Positions 51,130-60,777 of a stretch of 64,000 bases of DNA are shown here, piece after piece; the first letter of the stretch is position 1, and each line of letters starts with the position of its first letter. Source of the stretch: Thiovibrio sp964588325 (GTDB lineage: Bacteria; Desulfobacterota; Desulfobulbia; Desulfobulbales; Desulfurivibrionaceae). The stretch covers positions 89,133-153,132 of the forward strand of contig CAZPOR010000008.1 in assembly GCA_964588325.1 (NCBI GenBank), written 5' to 3'. Both the position numbers and the translations under genes were made by a program. The notes below the pieces were generated by a model. It saw only the letters and a list, made by a program, of their open reading frames with translations, made no database searches and had not been told where the DNA came from.

Positions 51130-52265
51130 CAGTGTTTCCCGCTCCATTCCGTGATTGTTTCGCAGACCGTGTCAATCTCTTCCGCGGTAATGCCATAATA
51201 CAGCGGCAAACGGATCAGCCGTTCGCTCTGGCGGGTGGTATGAATATCCCTGCCGGAAAAACGCCCGTATTTCAACCCGGCCGGCGCGCTGTGCAGCGGC
51301 ACATAGTGGAACACCGCCCAGATCACATGCTGCTTGAAAAAATCGAGCAGCCCGGTACGCTCTTCCAGATCCTTGACCAAGAGATAGAACATATGGGCGT
51401 TATGCTGGCAGGTCTCCGGAATCACCGGCAGCTCGATGACTCCGGCAGCAGCGAGGGGGCCCAGCCTGTCGCGGTAGGCCAGCCAACTCGCGAGCCGTTC
51501 GCCATTGATATCCTCCGCCTTTTCCAACTGCCCCCAGAGATAGGCGGCCTGGAGCTCGGAGGGCAGGTAGCTGCTGCCGAGATCCACCCAACTGTACTTG
51601 TCCACCATGCCGCGGAAAAACTGGCTGCGGTTGGTGCCTTTCTCGCGGATGATCTCCGCCCGCTCGGCAAAGCGCCCGTCGTTGATGATCAGCAGCCCAC
51701 CCTCGCCGCCGCTGGTGTAGTTCTTGGTTTCATGGAAGCTGTAGGCGCCGAGATGGCCGATGGTTCCCAGCGGCCTGCCCTTGTAGCGGCTCATCATGCC
51801 CTGGGCCGCATCCTCGATGACAAACAGGGAGTACTTTTCGGCCAGGGTCATGATGGCGTCCATCTCACAGCCCACCCCGGCATAGTGCACCGGCACAATG
51901 GCCTTGGTTTGCGGGGTGATCGCCGCCTCAATCCGGGTCTCGTCGATATTCATGGTGTCCGGGCGGATGTCCACGAAAACGATGCGCGCCCCGCGCAGGG
52001 CAAAGGCGTTGGCGGTGCTGACAAAGGTATAGCTGGGCATGATCACCTCATCCCCGGGCTCGATGCCGATGAGGATCGCGGCCATTTCCAGGGCATGGGT
52101 GCAGGAGGGGGTGAGCAGGGTTTTCCGGCAGCCAAGCTGGGCCTCGAACCAGCGCTGGCAGCGCTTGCCGAACGGACCATCGCCGGAAATCTGCGGGCTC
52201 TTCATCGCCTCGAGGACGTACTGCTCTTCGTTGCCTGTGTGCGGGGGCTTGTTGAAGGGAATCAT
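51129..52265 (-). CDS. wecE: dTDP-4-amino-4,6-dideoxygalactose transaminase (WecE/RffA)
   Basis: The 378-residue PLP enzyme begins MIPFNKPPHTGNE and shows LLTPSCTHALEMAAILI, GDEVIMPSYTFVSTANAFAL, VIEDAAQGMMSRYKGRPLGT and SFHETKNYTSGGEGG (Schiff-base Lys). It is close in sequence to E. coli WecE/RffA throughout. It makes dTDP-Fuc4N (thomosamine) for surface glycans. It overlaps wbqC upstream and the SMR gene downstream. RmlA/B-type genes are not in the window. Confidence 0.93.
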   Translation of the reverse strand: MIPFNKPPHTGNEEQYVLEAMKSPQISGDGPFGKRCQRWFEAQLGCRKTLLTPSCTHALEMAAILIGIEPGDEVIMPSYTFVSTANAFALRGARIVFVDIRPDTMNIDETRIEAAITPQTKAIVPVHYAGVGCEMDAIMTLAEKYSLFVIEDAAQGMMSRYKGRPLGTIGHLGAYSFHETKNYTSGGEGGLLIINDGRFAERAEIIREKGTNRSQFFRGMVDKYSWVDLGSSYLPSELQAAYLWGQLEKAEDINGERLASWLAYRDRLGPLAAAGVIELPVIPETCQHNAHMFYLLVKDLEERTGLLDFFKQHVIWAVFHYVPLHSAPAGLKYGRFSGRDIHTTRQSERLIRLPLYYGITAEEIDTVCETITEWSGKH

Positions 52266-52954
52266 CGTTGCACGCCTTTCATGAATTTCGGGGCATTGGC
52301 GCCCTCGTTGAACAGCAGATCCACAATGCTCACTCCGTGTTCAAAAGGAGGAAAGAGCTGGGTGTATTCGGGATAGCCGCTGTAGTCCATCCATTCTACC
52401 CCGATCCCCGCCGCCGCGAAAATCGAGACGTCGAGATAATCCTTGGCTGCCGGACCGCTCAGATAGGAGGTGGCGCCCAGAGTCTTGCATAACTCCAGGA
52501 GCCGCTCGCTTTTCCCCGGCGCCAGGGTGAATTCGCTGGAGCAGCGGATGGTGGTGGTGATCCCCAACAGCCCGATGATGGCCTGGATGAATTTCCGGTT
52601 TATCCCGCTGAGAGAGGTTTCGGTCGCGCCCAGGTACAGCTCCTCGAAAACATCTTTGTACTCCTTGAAATGGGCGGCCTTGGCGTAGTTCTGGGCCAGC
52701 ATCTTCCAGTGCTGCTTGTGCCAGAGGGGATTGGCGATCCTGGTCTCCAGGATCGTCTGGGACAACGATTCCACCCGCACCGGAATCGTGATCCACTCCA
52801 GGCCCTTCTGGGTCTTGATCTTGTTGCGGTTGCGCCAGTCGTTCTTGGTGTACTGCATGTCGTCGTAGAGCACGAACTCGTCGACGCTGCCGATGATGTC
52901 GAAATATCCCTTCCAGGGGATATAATTGGACTGGAGAATGGCGACTTTCTTCAT
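52262..52954 (-). CDS. wbqC: WbqC-family protein
   Basis: The 230-residue protein begins KKVAILQSNYIPWKGYFDII and has DDMQYTKNDWRNRNKIKT, the family hallmarks. WbqC proteins occur in O-antigen and surface-polysaccharide loci, where they are proposed to act on amino sugars. The ATG at 52954 overlaps the GT2 stop (ATGA), and its own end overlaps wecE, so all are coupled. A longer frame from 53152 is antisense-free but lacks support. Confidence 0.92.
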   Translation of the reverse strand: MKKVAILQSNYIPWKGYFDIIGSVDEFVLYDDMQYTKNDWRNRNKIKTQKGLEWITIPVRVESLSQTILETRIANPLWHKQHWKMLAQNYAKAAHFKEYKDVFEELYLGATETSLSGINRKFIQAIIGLLGITTTIRCSSEFTLAPGKSERLLELCKTLGATSYLSGPAAKDYLDVSIFAAAGIGVEWMDYSGYPEYTQLFPPFEHGVSIVDLLFNEGANAPKFMKGVQR

Positions 52955-53895
52955 GACCTGGGCTCGATATTGACGGCATCCTGGATGATGTACAGCGGCC
53001 GCCCTTTGACCTCGTCGAATATCTTGCCGATGTACAAGCCCAGAATCCCCAAAATGCCGAAAAGAAGACCGAACATGAAAAACATCGAAACCATCAGGCT
53101 GGTCCACCCCTCGGCGATGTCGCCGTAAAGGAAATAGCTCAAAACCAGCCACACGGCGTAGAGCATGCTGCCCAGGGCAATGAAGAAGCCGAACTGGATG
53201 AAGAGCCGCAACGGTTTGTTGGAATGGGCCACGATGGAGTCGATGGCCAGATTGATCAGCTTGCTGAAGTTGTAGGAGGATTTGCCGTACAACCGGTCAT
53301 CGTGCTCCACCGGAATCTGGGTCCTCTTGAAACCGGCGATCTTGACAAACAGCGGGAAGGAACGGTTCTGTTCCCGAAAGCGGTTGACGGTTTCGATCAC
53401 CTGGCGCGAAAAGATGCCGAAATTGGCAATGGTCTTGTCATGCTCCGTGTCGGTGAAATACTCCAGCACCCAGTAAAACAGCCGGGAGGAGAGCCTCTTG
53501 AAAAAGCTGTCCTGCCGCTCCACCCTCTGTCCGAAAACGATGTCGTAGCCCTCCCGTGCCTTGGCGTAGAGCTTGCCGATCTCCTCGGGCTTGTCCTGCA
53601 GGTCGCAGTCCATCACCACCACCCAGTCGCCCTGGGCATGGTCGAGCCCGGCGGTGATGGCGTAGTGCTGGCCGAAATTGCGGGAAAGATTGATCCCCTT
53701 GATTCTGGGGTCCTGACGGGCAAGCGCCTGGATATGCTCCCACGAACCCTGCGGGCAGGCATCGTTGACCAGAATAATCTCAAAATCGTCGGCAATGGGG
53801 GCAAGGGTTGCGGCAACCCTTGCGCAGAGCGCGCCCAGACACTCCCGGCAGCCATACACCGGGGATACCACACTGATCTTTACCGGCCTGTCCAT
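52951..53895 (-). CDS. Family-2 glycosyltransferase of the polyprenyl-phosphate type (ArnC/GtrB-like)
   Basis: The 314-residue protein has the GT-A start KISVVSPVYGCRECLG, ILVNDACPQGSW, VVVMDCDLQDKPEEI (DxD-type), RLYGKSSYNFSKLI, and two C-terminal helices (FIQFGFFIALGSMLYAVWLV and FFMFGLLFGILGILGLYIGK). Such enzymes attach a sugar to undecaprenyl phosphate. With WecE and WbqC the sugar may be a 4-amino-4,6-dideoxyhexose. Its stop overlaps the wbqC start. Confidence 0.93.
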   Translation of the reverse strand: MDRPVKISVVSPVYGCRECLGALCARVAATLAPIADDFEIILVNDACPQGSWEHIQALARQDPRIKGINLSRNFGQHYAITAGLDHAQGDWVVVMDCDLQDKPEEIGKLYAKAREGYDIVFGQRVERQDSFFKRLSSRLFYWVLEYFTDTEHDKTIANFGIFSRQVIETVNRFREQNRSFPLFVKIAGFKRTQIPVEHDDRLYGKSSYNFSKLINLAIDSIVAHSNKPLRLFIQFGFFIALGSMLYAVWLVLSYFLYGDIAEGWTSLMVSMFFMFGLLFGILGILGLYIGKIFDEVKGRPLYIIQDAVNIEPRS

Positions 53896-53938
53896 GGGAG
53901 TCCCTCTTTATCGTTGACTCGTGCCGCTCTCACAGAAT

Positions 53939-53972
53939 GTTGAAAAAAAGCCGTCCTGGCGCTTTTTTCAAC
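53939..53972. terminator. Hairpin with A/T arms between the polytopic gene and the GT2 gene
   Basis: GTTGAAAAAA pairs with TTTTTTCAAC, with GC/GC inside the loop. The A and T arms allow termination in either direction. It lies within the minus-strand glycan cluster and could attenuate transcription between 54044 and 53895. Confidence 0.55.
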
Positions 53973-54043
53973 CACGATCCATCCCTGAATCGCACGCCGG
54001 GCATCGAAAAACGACTTTTTCACCCCCCGGCTAAAAACCACGG

Positions 54044-55681
54044 TCATTCGCCCTCCCTGCAGGCGCGCCCTTTCTCGGCGATGCCGGGAAGGGGATTTTC
54101 GGCAAAGACAAACACCGTGTAGTTGCCCAGGGGAAAGGATTCAACGGGCTGGGGCAGGGAAAGGGTTTCGCACCCGTCCTTCCAGTTCTCAAGGTTTTCA
54201 CTGGGCACCAGAAAGAAAACCTTGCCGTCGGCATAGCCCTTTTCGTACCAGCGGTCGCTGGAGAGCCACAGACACAGGCCGACTCCGCGGGTGTCGATAT
54301 CAAGGGGCCGGATGCTCACCTCGCCCTTGCTCAGCACGGTGTAGACGTGCGAATCCCAGTACGGGGCATACCCGGAGACCAGCCCGCGTTTTTTGAGAGT
54401 CTTGATCAGCTCGGCGCGGGATTGGGCCGTCTCCTGCCACCCCTCGGGGGAGATGTTGTTCCAGGTGGAAGCAATTGCGAGCAGCAGGGCCACGGCCAGC
54501 GCCGCCTTGGCGATCCGGGGAAAAAAACGCCACACCACCACCGGGCAGACCAGCACCATCATCAAATAGGGAATGATGTACCTGATGTTGTTGCGGGCGG
54601 CGTAGGCATTTTCGTGCAGGGTGCTCACCGAATATAAAAAGAAGATCAGGGCAAAGCCGAGGTAGGAGAGGACCACGAAAACCCTTTGCCCCTGCTCCAG
54701 GCGGGAAAAATTTCTCTTGGCATAATAGGCGGGAAGCGCCAGGGCCAGAGGGTAGAACCCCAGCCGCAACAGAGAAACCACCCCTTCGACGGAAGCCAGC
54801 TCCACCTTGTCCCGCCATTCCGCGCCGATGAAGTGCAACAGCCCCAGCACCGAATAGGCGGCATGGAAAGGCAAATCCTGAAGCGGAACCAGCAGCGCGC
54901 GATTGGCGCCTTCGGCATGGAGAACCTCGGCGAGCAACACCTTATAGCAGAAGACCCCCAGCACGAACACCCCGGCAATGGCTCCCGCCGGAATACTCCT
55001 GGCAGAAAGCGTTGCCCGCCAATCACCGTATTGGCCCCCGAGCAACGCCTCCCACTCCGCATACAGCAGCAGCAGGAAAGCGCCACAAAGCGGCGCGACG
55101 TAGTAGATCATAAACCGCACCGGATTTTCGAGCACCACGAGATAGAGAAGAACAAGCAGGAGGCCGAACAGGACTCGCCTAGCACTCTTTCCGGAATCAG
55201 GTCGGCCGGCGCGGAGCCACAGAAGCAGAAAGGAAATGATGAAGGCAAAATACCAGGTGTAGGCGGCCTCGCCGTAAACCTCCCGCAGATACAGGGGCGA
55301 ATATCCCAGGCCGACAATGATGCAGCCCATCAGCGCCGCTGTTTTTGACAGCCCCAGTTCTCTCAGGAGCAAGGCGAGCACCGCCATGGTAATCAGGACC
55401 ACGATGGCAACGGAAACGCCATGGGCAAAAAAGCTGTTTTCCCCGGCCATGACCCACGGGATCAGCAGCAGATGCTTGTAGAACACCCAGAGATCATCGT
55501 TGACATACCACCAGTTTTTTGGAAAAAGCTCTCCGGCCCGGACAATTTCTTCCGCCAGGATATTGGCAATGGCGGCGTCGGAATTAAAAAACGCCCGGTA
55601 GGAGCAGAAGATATACACGCCAAGGGCGGCAAGGGTGGCGGCGAGCAGAAGCGCCGCGCCGCGAAAAAGCCATTTCTGCAT
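54044..55681 (-). CDS. Polytopic membrane protein, possible GT-C glycosyltransferase
   Basis: This ~545-residue protein has about eleven hydrophobic helices. The first is GAALLLAATLAALGVYIFCS. A YRAFFNSDAAIANILAEEI loop follows it, resembling the Asp-containing first loop of GT-C enzymes. A soluble C-terminal part (~450-545) follows. No precise family is recognised. The ATG at 55681 is used; the frame continues upstream to 55882 without a membrane-protein signature. Its place before the polyprenyl-sugar genes suggests transfer of a lipid-linked sugar to an acceptor. Confidence 0.65.
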   Translation of the reverse strand: MQKWLFRGAALLLAATLAALGVYIFCSYRAFFNSDAAIANILAEEIVRAGELFPKNWWYVNDDLWVFYKHLLLIPWVMAGENSFFAHGVSVAIVVLITMAVLALLLRELGLSKTAALMGCIIVGLGYSPLYLREVYGEAAYTWYFAFIISFLLLWLRAGRPDSGKSARRVLFGLLLVLLYLVVLENPVRFMIYYVAPLCGAFLLLLYAEWEALLGGQYGDWRATLSARSIPAGAIAGVFVLGVFCYKVLLAEVLHAEGANRALLVPLQDLPFHAAYSVLGLLHFIGAEWRDKVELASVEGVVSLLRLGFYPLALALPAYYAKRNFSRLEQGQRVFVVLSYLGFALIFFLYSVSTLHENAYAARNNIRYIIPYLMMVLVCPVVVWRFFPRIAKAALAVALLLAIASTWNNISPEGWQETAQSRAELIKTLKKRGLVSGYAPYWDSHVYTVLSKGEVSIRPLDIDTRGVGLCLWLSSDRWYEKGYADGKVFFLVPSENLENWKDGCETLSLPQPVESFPLGNYTVFVFAENPLPGIAEKGRACREGE

Positions 55682-56098
55682 GGGGGAAGTTGGCACGATA
55701 GTCACTGCGCTCTTTGGGTCCGTAGTCGGCAGGAGGAAAACAGGGACAAGCCCATTGGAAGATTCGGGGGAACGGACACCGACCGTCACCTGCTTTGGCA
55801 GCGGCGTCGCGCCCCTTGAAAAAAGACCTGCCCCAGGCTGGATCGTCGCGAAATGATACAAGAAAATTCCCAGCACTGTCAAGGGGAATCAGCGGACTGC
55901 CATGCGTCTGAGCGCCCCAATCGATTGCCAGGGAAAAGCACCCGCCTCCCACGAAATCGCCCCCTATTCGCCGGATCCCAGAGGGCCACTTGACGCCATG
56001 ACCGCCCTGATGTTAGGGTATAGAGCGGTCCGCGGACAACCGTGCCCACGCCCGGAGCCCGATCGCTTCAGGCCTTATCCCCCTTTCACAGGCAGACT
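55682..56098. other. Divergent intergenic region
   Basis: About 417 bases between two divergent genes if the chosen starts are right. An in-frame extension of the minus gene runs to 55882 but is Pro/Thr-rich and unconserved in style. No promoter pair, repeat or RNA gene could be identified. Confidence 0.35.
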
Positions 56099-58813
56099 AT
56101 GACTGTGCTTTTCCGGACCACCTGCTTGCTTGTCTTCCTCCTGGTCCAGCCCCACCTGCTAAGGGCGGCTCCCCAGACCATTTCCATAGGCGTCCTCGCC
56201 AAAAGCGGAGAGGATATCGCCGTGGAAAAATGGTCCGCAACAGCGGACTACCTCTCCGCAGCACTCCCCGATTTTCATTTCACCATAACCCCGCTGGGTT
56301 TCAAAGAGATTCACCAGGCCGTGCAACAGAGCCGGGTCGATTTTGTGCTGACCAATCCCGCTTTTTATGTGGAACTGGAAAAACTCTACGGAGTCAGCCG
56401 GATTGCCACCCTGATCAACCAGAATCTTCCCGGCCAGCAGACAACAACCTTTGGCGGCGTGATTTTCACCAAGGCCGGCCGCCGCGACATCAACACCCTC
56501 GCCGATCTCAAGGGAAAGTCCTTCATGGCTGTAGATTCCCTTTCTTTCGGGGGCTGGATCGTGGCCTGGCGGGAATTTCACAAACAGGCCATGGACCCGT
56601 TCAGCGATTTTTCCCTTCTGCGCTATGCCGGCACCCACGAGGGCGTTGTCCATGCCGTGCTTGCGGGGACGGTTGACGCCGGAACAGCCCGCACCGACAC
56701 CCTTGAACGAATGGCGGAAAACGGGACCATCCGCCTGAAGGATCTGAAGATTCTTCATCAGCGAACCGAACAGGGCTTTCCCTTTCTGCTCAGCACCGCG
56801 CTCTATCCGGAATGGCCCATGGCCGCGATCAAAACCACCCCGGACAGAATTTCCCGCCAGGTGGCCGGCGCGCTGATGATCATGGAAAGCACCCATCCGG
56901 CGGCTCTGGCCAGTCAATCGGCAGGCTGGACCATTCCCCTTAATTATCAACCCGTGCATGACTGCCTTTTTGACCTGAAGATCGCCCCTTATCACGACTA
57001 TGGCGCCTTCTCCCTCGCGGATGTTCTCAGCCGGTATTGGCGGCAGCTTGCCCTTCTGGGCGCGGTTGTCTTCCTGGTTTTCTCCGTCGCCTGGTACATC
57101 CTTCTCCTGAACCGGAGCCTGCACAAGAAAAAACGCGAGGTGGACCGGCTCAATGTCAGCCTTGAAAGCAAGGTGGCGCAACGAACGGAAAAGATCAACG
57201 CCCTTCTCGACCAGCAGATCTATCTCAGGGGCATCCTGCAGACCGTGGCCGACATCAACAAATTATTGATCACCTCTCCGGACCTGGAAGTCCTGCTGAA
57301 AAAGTCCTGCGAACGATTCGTCCAGCATGGGCACTACGGATTCTGCTGGATCGGCCTGCTGCAGGATGACAGGATTCAGACCATATACAGCTCCGACGAT
57401 GCCGAAAAATATCTGGCCGATCCCCCGTATGCCGTCGTTGTCCCGGAAGTCTCCTTTTTTCACAGTCCGACCGCCAGATGCCTCCGCGAAGACACCACGG
57501 TGATCAACGACCGCCAGCAAGACCCGGACTTTACCCCCTGGCGCGACCAGCTCGAAATGAAAGGCTTTCAATCGGTGATCGCCCTGCCCCTGAGGGCCAG
57601 GCAATCCGCGCAACCGCTTGGCGCGCTCACGGTCTACACCTGGCTGCAAGAAGGGTTTGAACAGGAAGAAATCGCCATGCTCGAAGATCTTGCCGGGGAT
57701 CTTGGCTTCGCCATCAGCTCCTTTCGCCACCGGGAAGAAGTAGCCAGACTTACGATCGAACGCACCGCCAACTATGAAGAAACGATCTTCACCTTTGTGG
57801 ACATGATCGAACAGCGGGATACCTATACGGCGGGGCACACCGAACGCGTGGCCAGGTATTGCCAGCAGATCGCCAAAAAAATGGGCGTGCCGCAGCAGGA
57901 GACGGCCAAGCTCTACAAGGCGGCCATTCTCCATGATATCGGCAAGATAGCCACCCCGGATTCGGTCCTTCTCAAGCCGGGAAAACTCAGCAGCCTGGAC
58001 TATGACCTGATCAAACTCCATGCCTCGACCGGTCACGAAATGCTTTCCAACATCGAAATGTACAAGGAGCTGGCCGAGATTATCCGCCACCACCATGAAC
58101 GGCATGACGGCCGCGGCTACCCCGACGGACTGCGGGGCAACGACATCCCCTCGCTCTCCAGCATCCTGACCGTTGCCGATGCCTTTGACGCCATGACCAC
58201 CAACCGCATCTATAAACCGCGAAAAAAAATCCAGGAAGCCCTTGACGAACTTGCCTCCCTCAGCGGCAGCCAGTTCCATCCCACGGTTGTCGCGGCGGCC
58301 ATCACCGCACTCAAAGGGACGGCGACTCCTGTGGCCATCACCCAGGCGCCGGTCACGGATATCGAGAAAAAAAGATTTTCGTATTTCTTCAATGACAAAC
58401 TGACCGGGCTGTACAATGAGGACTACCTGCGAATCTTTCTGCAGAACAACCGGAATCTCCAGGAATACAGTTGCCTCCATGTCCTGCATCTGACAAATGT
58501 CCTGGAATACAACAAGCGGCAGGGCTGGGAGCGGGGGAATCGATTTTTCCAGGAATTCGCCACCGAACTCCAGGCACGGTATCCCGAGGCCCTGCTTTTC
58601 AGGGCTTACGGCAATGATTTCGCCGTCCTCGCCAAACACCATTTTGACATGGAACCCGCGGCCTTCGCCGGCTTTGCCAGCCTGGCAGGCTCAGGAATAA
58701 CGGTTGACCCCCAGCACATTGATCTGCGGCAAGATACGACCTACACTTTTGACAAACTTGAAAAAATGGTGATTTCCTCCCCACCGCCCAATGACACGGG
58801 GATTGCCGAATAA
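56099..58813 (+). CDS. PhnD-like sensor / GAF / HD-GYP protein with degenerate GGDEF
   Basis: This ~904-residue protein has a signal peptide (LFRTTCLLVFLLVQPHLLRA) and a PhnD/SsuA-type periplasmic binding domain (~25-300). A membrane helix follows (~317-338), then a coiled coil and a GAF domain (~397-540). The HD-GYP domain has ILHDIGKIATPD (near 611) and HHHERHDGRGYPDG (near 663). The C-terminal ~760-893 resembles GGDEF but reads AYGNDF at the active-site loop, so it is not expected to make c-di-GMP. It probably binds a small ligand in the periplasm and controls c-di-GMP hydrolysis. Confidence 0.88.
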   Translation: MTVLFRTTCLLVFLLVQPHLLRAAPQTISIGVLAKSGEDIAVEKWSATADYLSAALPDFHFTITPLGFKEIHQAVQQSRVDFVLTNPAFYVELEKLYGVSRIATLINQNLPGQQTTTFGGVIFTKAGRRDINTLADLKGKSFMAVDSLSFGGWIVAWREFHKQAMDPFSDFSLLRYAGTHEGVVHAVLAGTVDAGTARTDTLERMAENGTIRLKDLKILHQRTEQGFPFLLSTALYPEWPMAAIKTTPDRISRQVAGALMIMESTHPAALASQSAGWTIPLNYQPVHDCLFDLKIAPYHDYGAFSLADVLSRYWRQLALLGAVVFLVFSVAWYILLLNRSLHKKKREVDRLNVSLESKVAQRTEKINALLDQQIYLRGILQTVADINKLLITSPDLEVLLKKSCERFVQHGHYGFCWIGLLQDDRIQTIYSSDDAEKYLADPPYAVVVPEVSFFHSPTARCLREDTTVINDRQQDPDFTPWRDQLEMKGFQSVIALPLRARQSAQPLGALTVYTWLQEGFEQEEIAMLEDLAGDLGFAISSFRHREEVARLTIERTANYEETIFTFVDMIEQRDTYTAGHTERVARYCQQIAKKMGVPQQETAKLYKAAILHDIGKIATPDSVLLKPGKLSSLDYDLIKLHASTGHEMLSNIEMYKELAEIIRHHHERHDGRGYPDGLRGNDIPSLSSILTVADAFDAMTTNRIYKPRKKIQEALDELASLSGSQFHPTVVAAAITALKGTATPVAITQAPVTDIEKKRFSYFFNDKLTGLYNEDYLRIFLQNNRNLQEYSCLHVLHLTNVLEYNKRQGWERGNRFFQEFATELQARYPEALLFRAYGNDFAVLAKHHFDMEPAAFAGFASLAGSGITVDPQHIDLRQDTTYTFDKLEKMVISSPPPNDTGIAE

Positions 58814-58912
58814 ACCCTCCCTGCACGGGATTTTCAGAGAGATCCACACCATAGGGCATCGGCTGTCCGGCCCGCCCCCTTTTCTCCGCGCCAGGAAAAA
58901 ACGTCCCCGCCG

Positions 58913-58941
58913 TTGTTATTTCCACCCATCTACAGTATAAT
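58913..58941 (+). promoter_or_regulatory. Promoter of the ABC-F gene
   Basis: TTGTTA (58913-58918) and TATAAT (58936-58941) are 17 bases apart, 92-115 bases before the ABC-F start. Confidence 0.65.
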
Positions 58942-58957
58942 ACGCGGTTTACGCCAA

Positions 58958-58988
58958 CCGGGACCCTCATCCCCGCCGAGGGTCCCGG
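58958..58988 (+). promoter_or_regulatory. Leader hairpin of the ABC-F gene
   Basis: CCGGGACCCTC pairs perfectly with GAGGGTCCCGG (11 bp) in the transcribed leader. A short overlapping frame starts at ATG 58997 (MPYSSHPRN). No U-run follows, so it is not a simple terminator. Leader-mediated control is known for some ABC-F genes. Confidence 0.4.
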
Positions 58989-59027
58989 AACCACCCATGC
59001 CTTATTCATCGCACCCAAGGAATCACC

Positions 59028-60665
59028 ATGATCAGCGCAGTCAATATCGCCCTCTCCTACGGAAAGAGGATTATCTTCAAGGACGTCAACATCAAGTTCA
59101 CCCCGGGCAACTGCTACGGGCTCATCGGCGCCAACGGCTCCGGCAAATCCACCTTTTTGAAGATCCTGGCCGGAGAAAAAGAGGCGGACAAAGGCGAGAT
59201 CGTGGTCGGCCCCAAGGAGCGGATCGCCATGCTGCGCCAGGACCATTTCGCCTTTGACGAGGAAAGCGTGTTCGACACCGTGGTCATGGGGCATCGTCGC
59301 CTCTACGAACTGATGCACGAACGCGACGCCCTCTACGCCAAGGCGGAGCTCACCGAGGCCGACGGCATCCGGGCCGGCGACATCGAGGCGGAGTTCGCCG
59401 AGATGAACGGCTACGAGGTGGAATCCGAGGCCGCCGTGCTGCTCAAGGGGTTGGGCATCCCCGAAGAGTTCCGCGACAAAAAGATGAAGGAGCTGGAAGG
59501 CGGCGACAAGGTGCGGGTGCTCTTGGCCCAGGCCCTGTTCGGCAACCCGGACGTGCTGCTGCTGGACGAGCCCACCAACCACCTGGATCTCAAGTCCATC
59601 GCCTGGCTGGAAGATTTCCTCTTCCGCTTCCAGAACACGGTGATCATCGTCTCCCATGACCGGCACTTCCTCAACCAGGCCTGCACCCACATCGCGGACA
59701 TCGACTTTGGCGAGATCCGGGTGTATGTGGGCAACTACGATTTCTGGTACCAGGCGAGCCAGCTCTTTGTGAAGCAAAAGCAGGACGAAAACAAGAAGAC
59801 CGCGGCCAAAGCCAAGGAGCTCACCGACTTCATCCAGCGCTTTTCCTCCAACGCCTCCAAAGCCAAGCAGGCCACCTCGCGCAAGAAGCTGCTGGACAAA
59901 CTGACCATCGAGGACATGCCCGCCTCGTCGCGCAAATACCCCTTCGTGGTCTTCAAGCCCGAGCGTCCCTGCGGCGACATCATCCTGGAGGCCACGGGCC
60001 TGGGCAAGGAGATCGACGGGGTCACGGTCCTCAACGACTTCAGCCTCACGGTGCACAAGGGCGACAAGATCGCCTTCATCGGCCTCAACTCCGTGGCCAA
60101 GACCACCCTGTTTGAGATCATCACCGAGGGGATGGCCCCGGATCGCGGCACCTTCCGCTGGGGGATCACCATGTCCACCGCCTATTTCCCCAAGGAAAAC
60201 AGCAGTTATTTCGACAAGGATATGACCCTGGTGGATTGGCTGAGCCAGTACACCCCGCCCACCGAGGGGGAGAGTTTTGCCCGTGGTTTTCTGGGCAAGA
60301 TGCTCTTTTCCGGCGAAGAGGCGTTAAAAAAGACCAGCGTGCTCTCGGGCGGCGAGCGGGTGCGCTGCATGCTTTCAAGAATGATGCTCACCGGGGCCAA
60401 CGCCCTGATCCTGGACGAGCCCACCAACCATCTGGACCTGGAATCGATCACCGCCCTGAACAACGGCCTCATCGCCTTCCCGGAGGTGATCCTCTTCGCC
60501 TCCCATGATCACCAGATGGTGGCCTCCACCGCCAACCGGATCATCGAAATCCTCCCCAACGGGATCATTGATAAGCGGATGGATTTTGACGATTACCTGG
60601 AAAGCGCCGAGGTGATGGAACTGCGGGAATCGCTGAGCAATGGCGAGGCGGCGTTGAGCCTGTAG
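59028..60665 (+). CDS. ABC-F family ATPase (YbiT/YkpA type)
   Basis: The 545-residue soluble protein has two ATP-binding cassettes. The first has GANGSGKST, LEGGDKVRV and LLLDEPTNHLDLKS. The second has the unusual GLNSVAKTT, LSGGERVRC and LILDEPTNHLDLES. A charged linker with KAKELTDFIQRFSSNASKAK lies between them. ABC-F proteins act on ribosomes rather than transporting. The second P-loop lacks the usual Gly before Lys, which is also seen in related YbiT/YkpA-like proteins. AAGGAA precedes the ATG. Confidence 0.92.
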   Translation: MISAVNIALSYGKRIIFKDVNIKFTPGNCYGLIGANGSGKSTFLKILAGEKEADKGEIVVGPKERIAMLRQDHFAFDEESVFDTVVMGHRRLYELMHERDALYAKAELTEADGIRAGDIEAEFAEMNGYEVESEAAVLLKGLGIPEEFRDKKMKELEGGDKVRVLLAQALFGNPDVLLLDEPTNHLDLKSIAWLEDFLFRFQNTVIIVSHDRHFLNQACTHIADIDFGEIRVYVGNYDFWYQASQLFVKQKQDENKKTAAKAKELTDFIQRFSSNASKAKQATSRKKLLDKLTIEDMPASSRKYPFVVFKPERPCGDIILEATGLGKEIDGVTVLNDFSLTVHKGDKIAFIGLNSVAKTTLFEIITEGMAPDRGTFRWGITMSTAYFPKENSSYFDKDMTLVDWLSQYTPPTEGESFARGFLGKMLFSGEEALKKTSVLSGGERVRCMLSRMMLTGANALILDEPTNHLDLESITALNNGLIAFPEVILFASHDHQMVASTANRIIEILPNGIIDKRMDFDDYLESAEVMELRESLSNGEAALSL

Positions 60666-60777
60666 TCGCGGCAATCCCGCCGGACACCGGAAAGGCTGGC
60701 GAAAGCCGGACATGCACACCCCCGGCAACCCAGGGAAGGGAGGGTATTGACCCGGCCTCCGCTTTTTTCTCCCGGCT

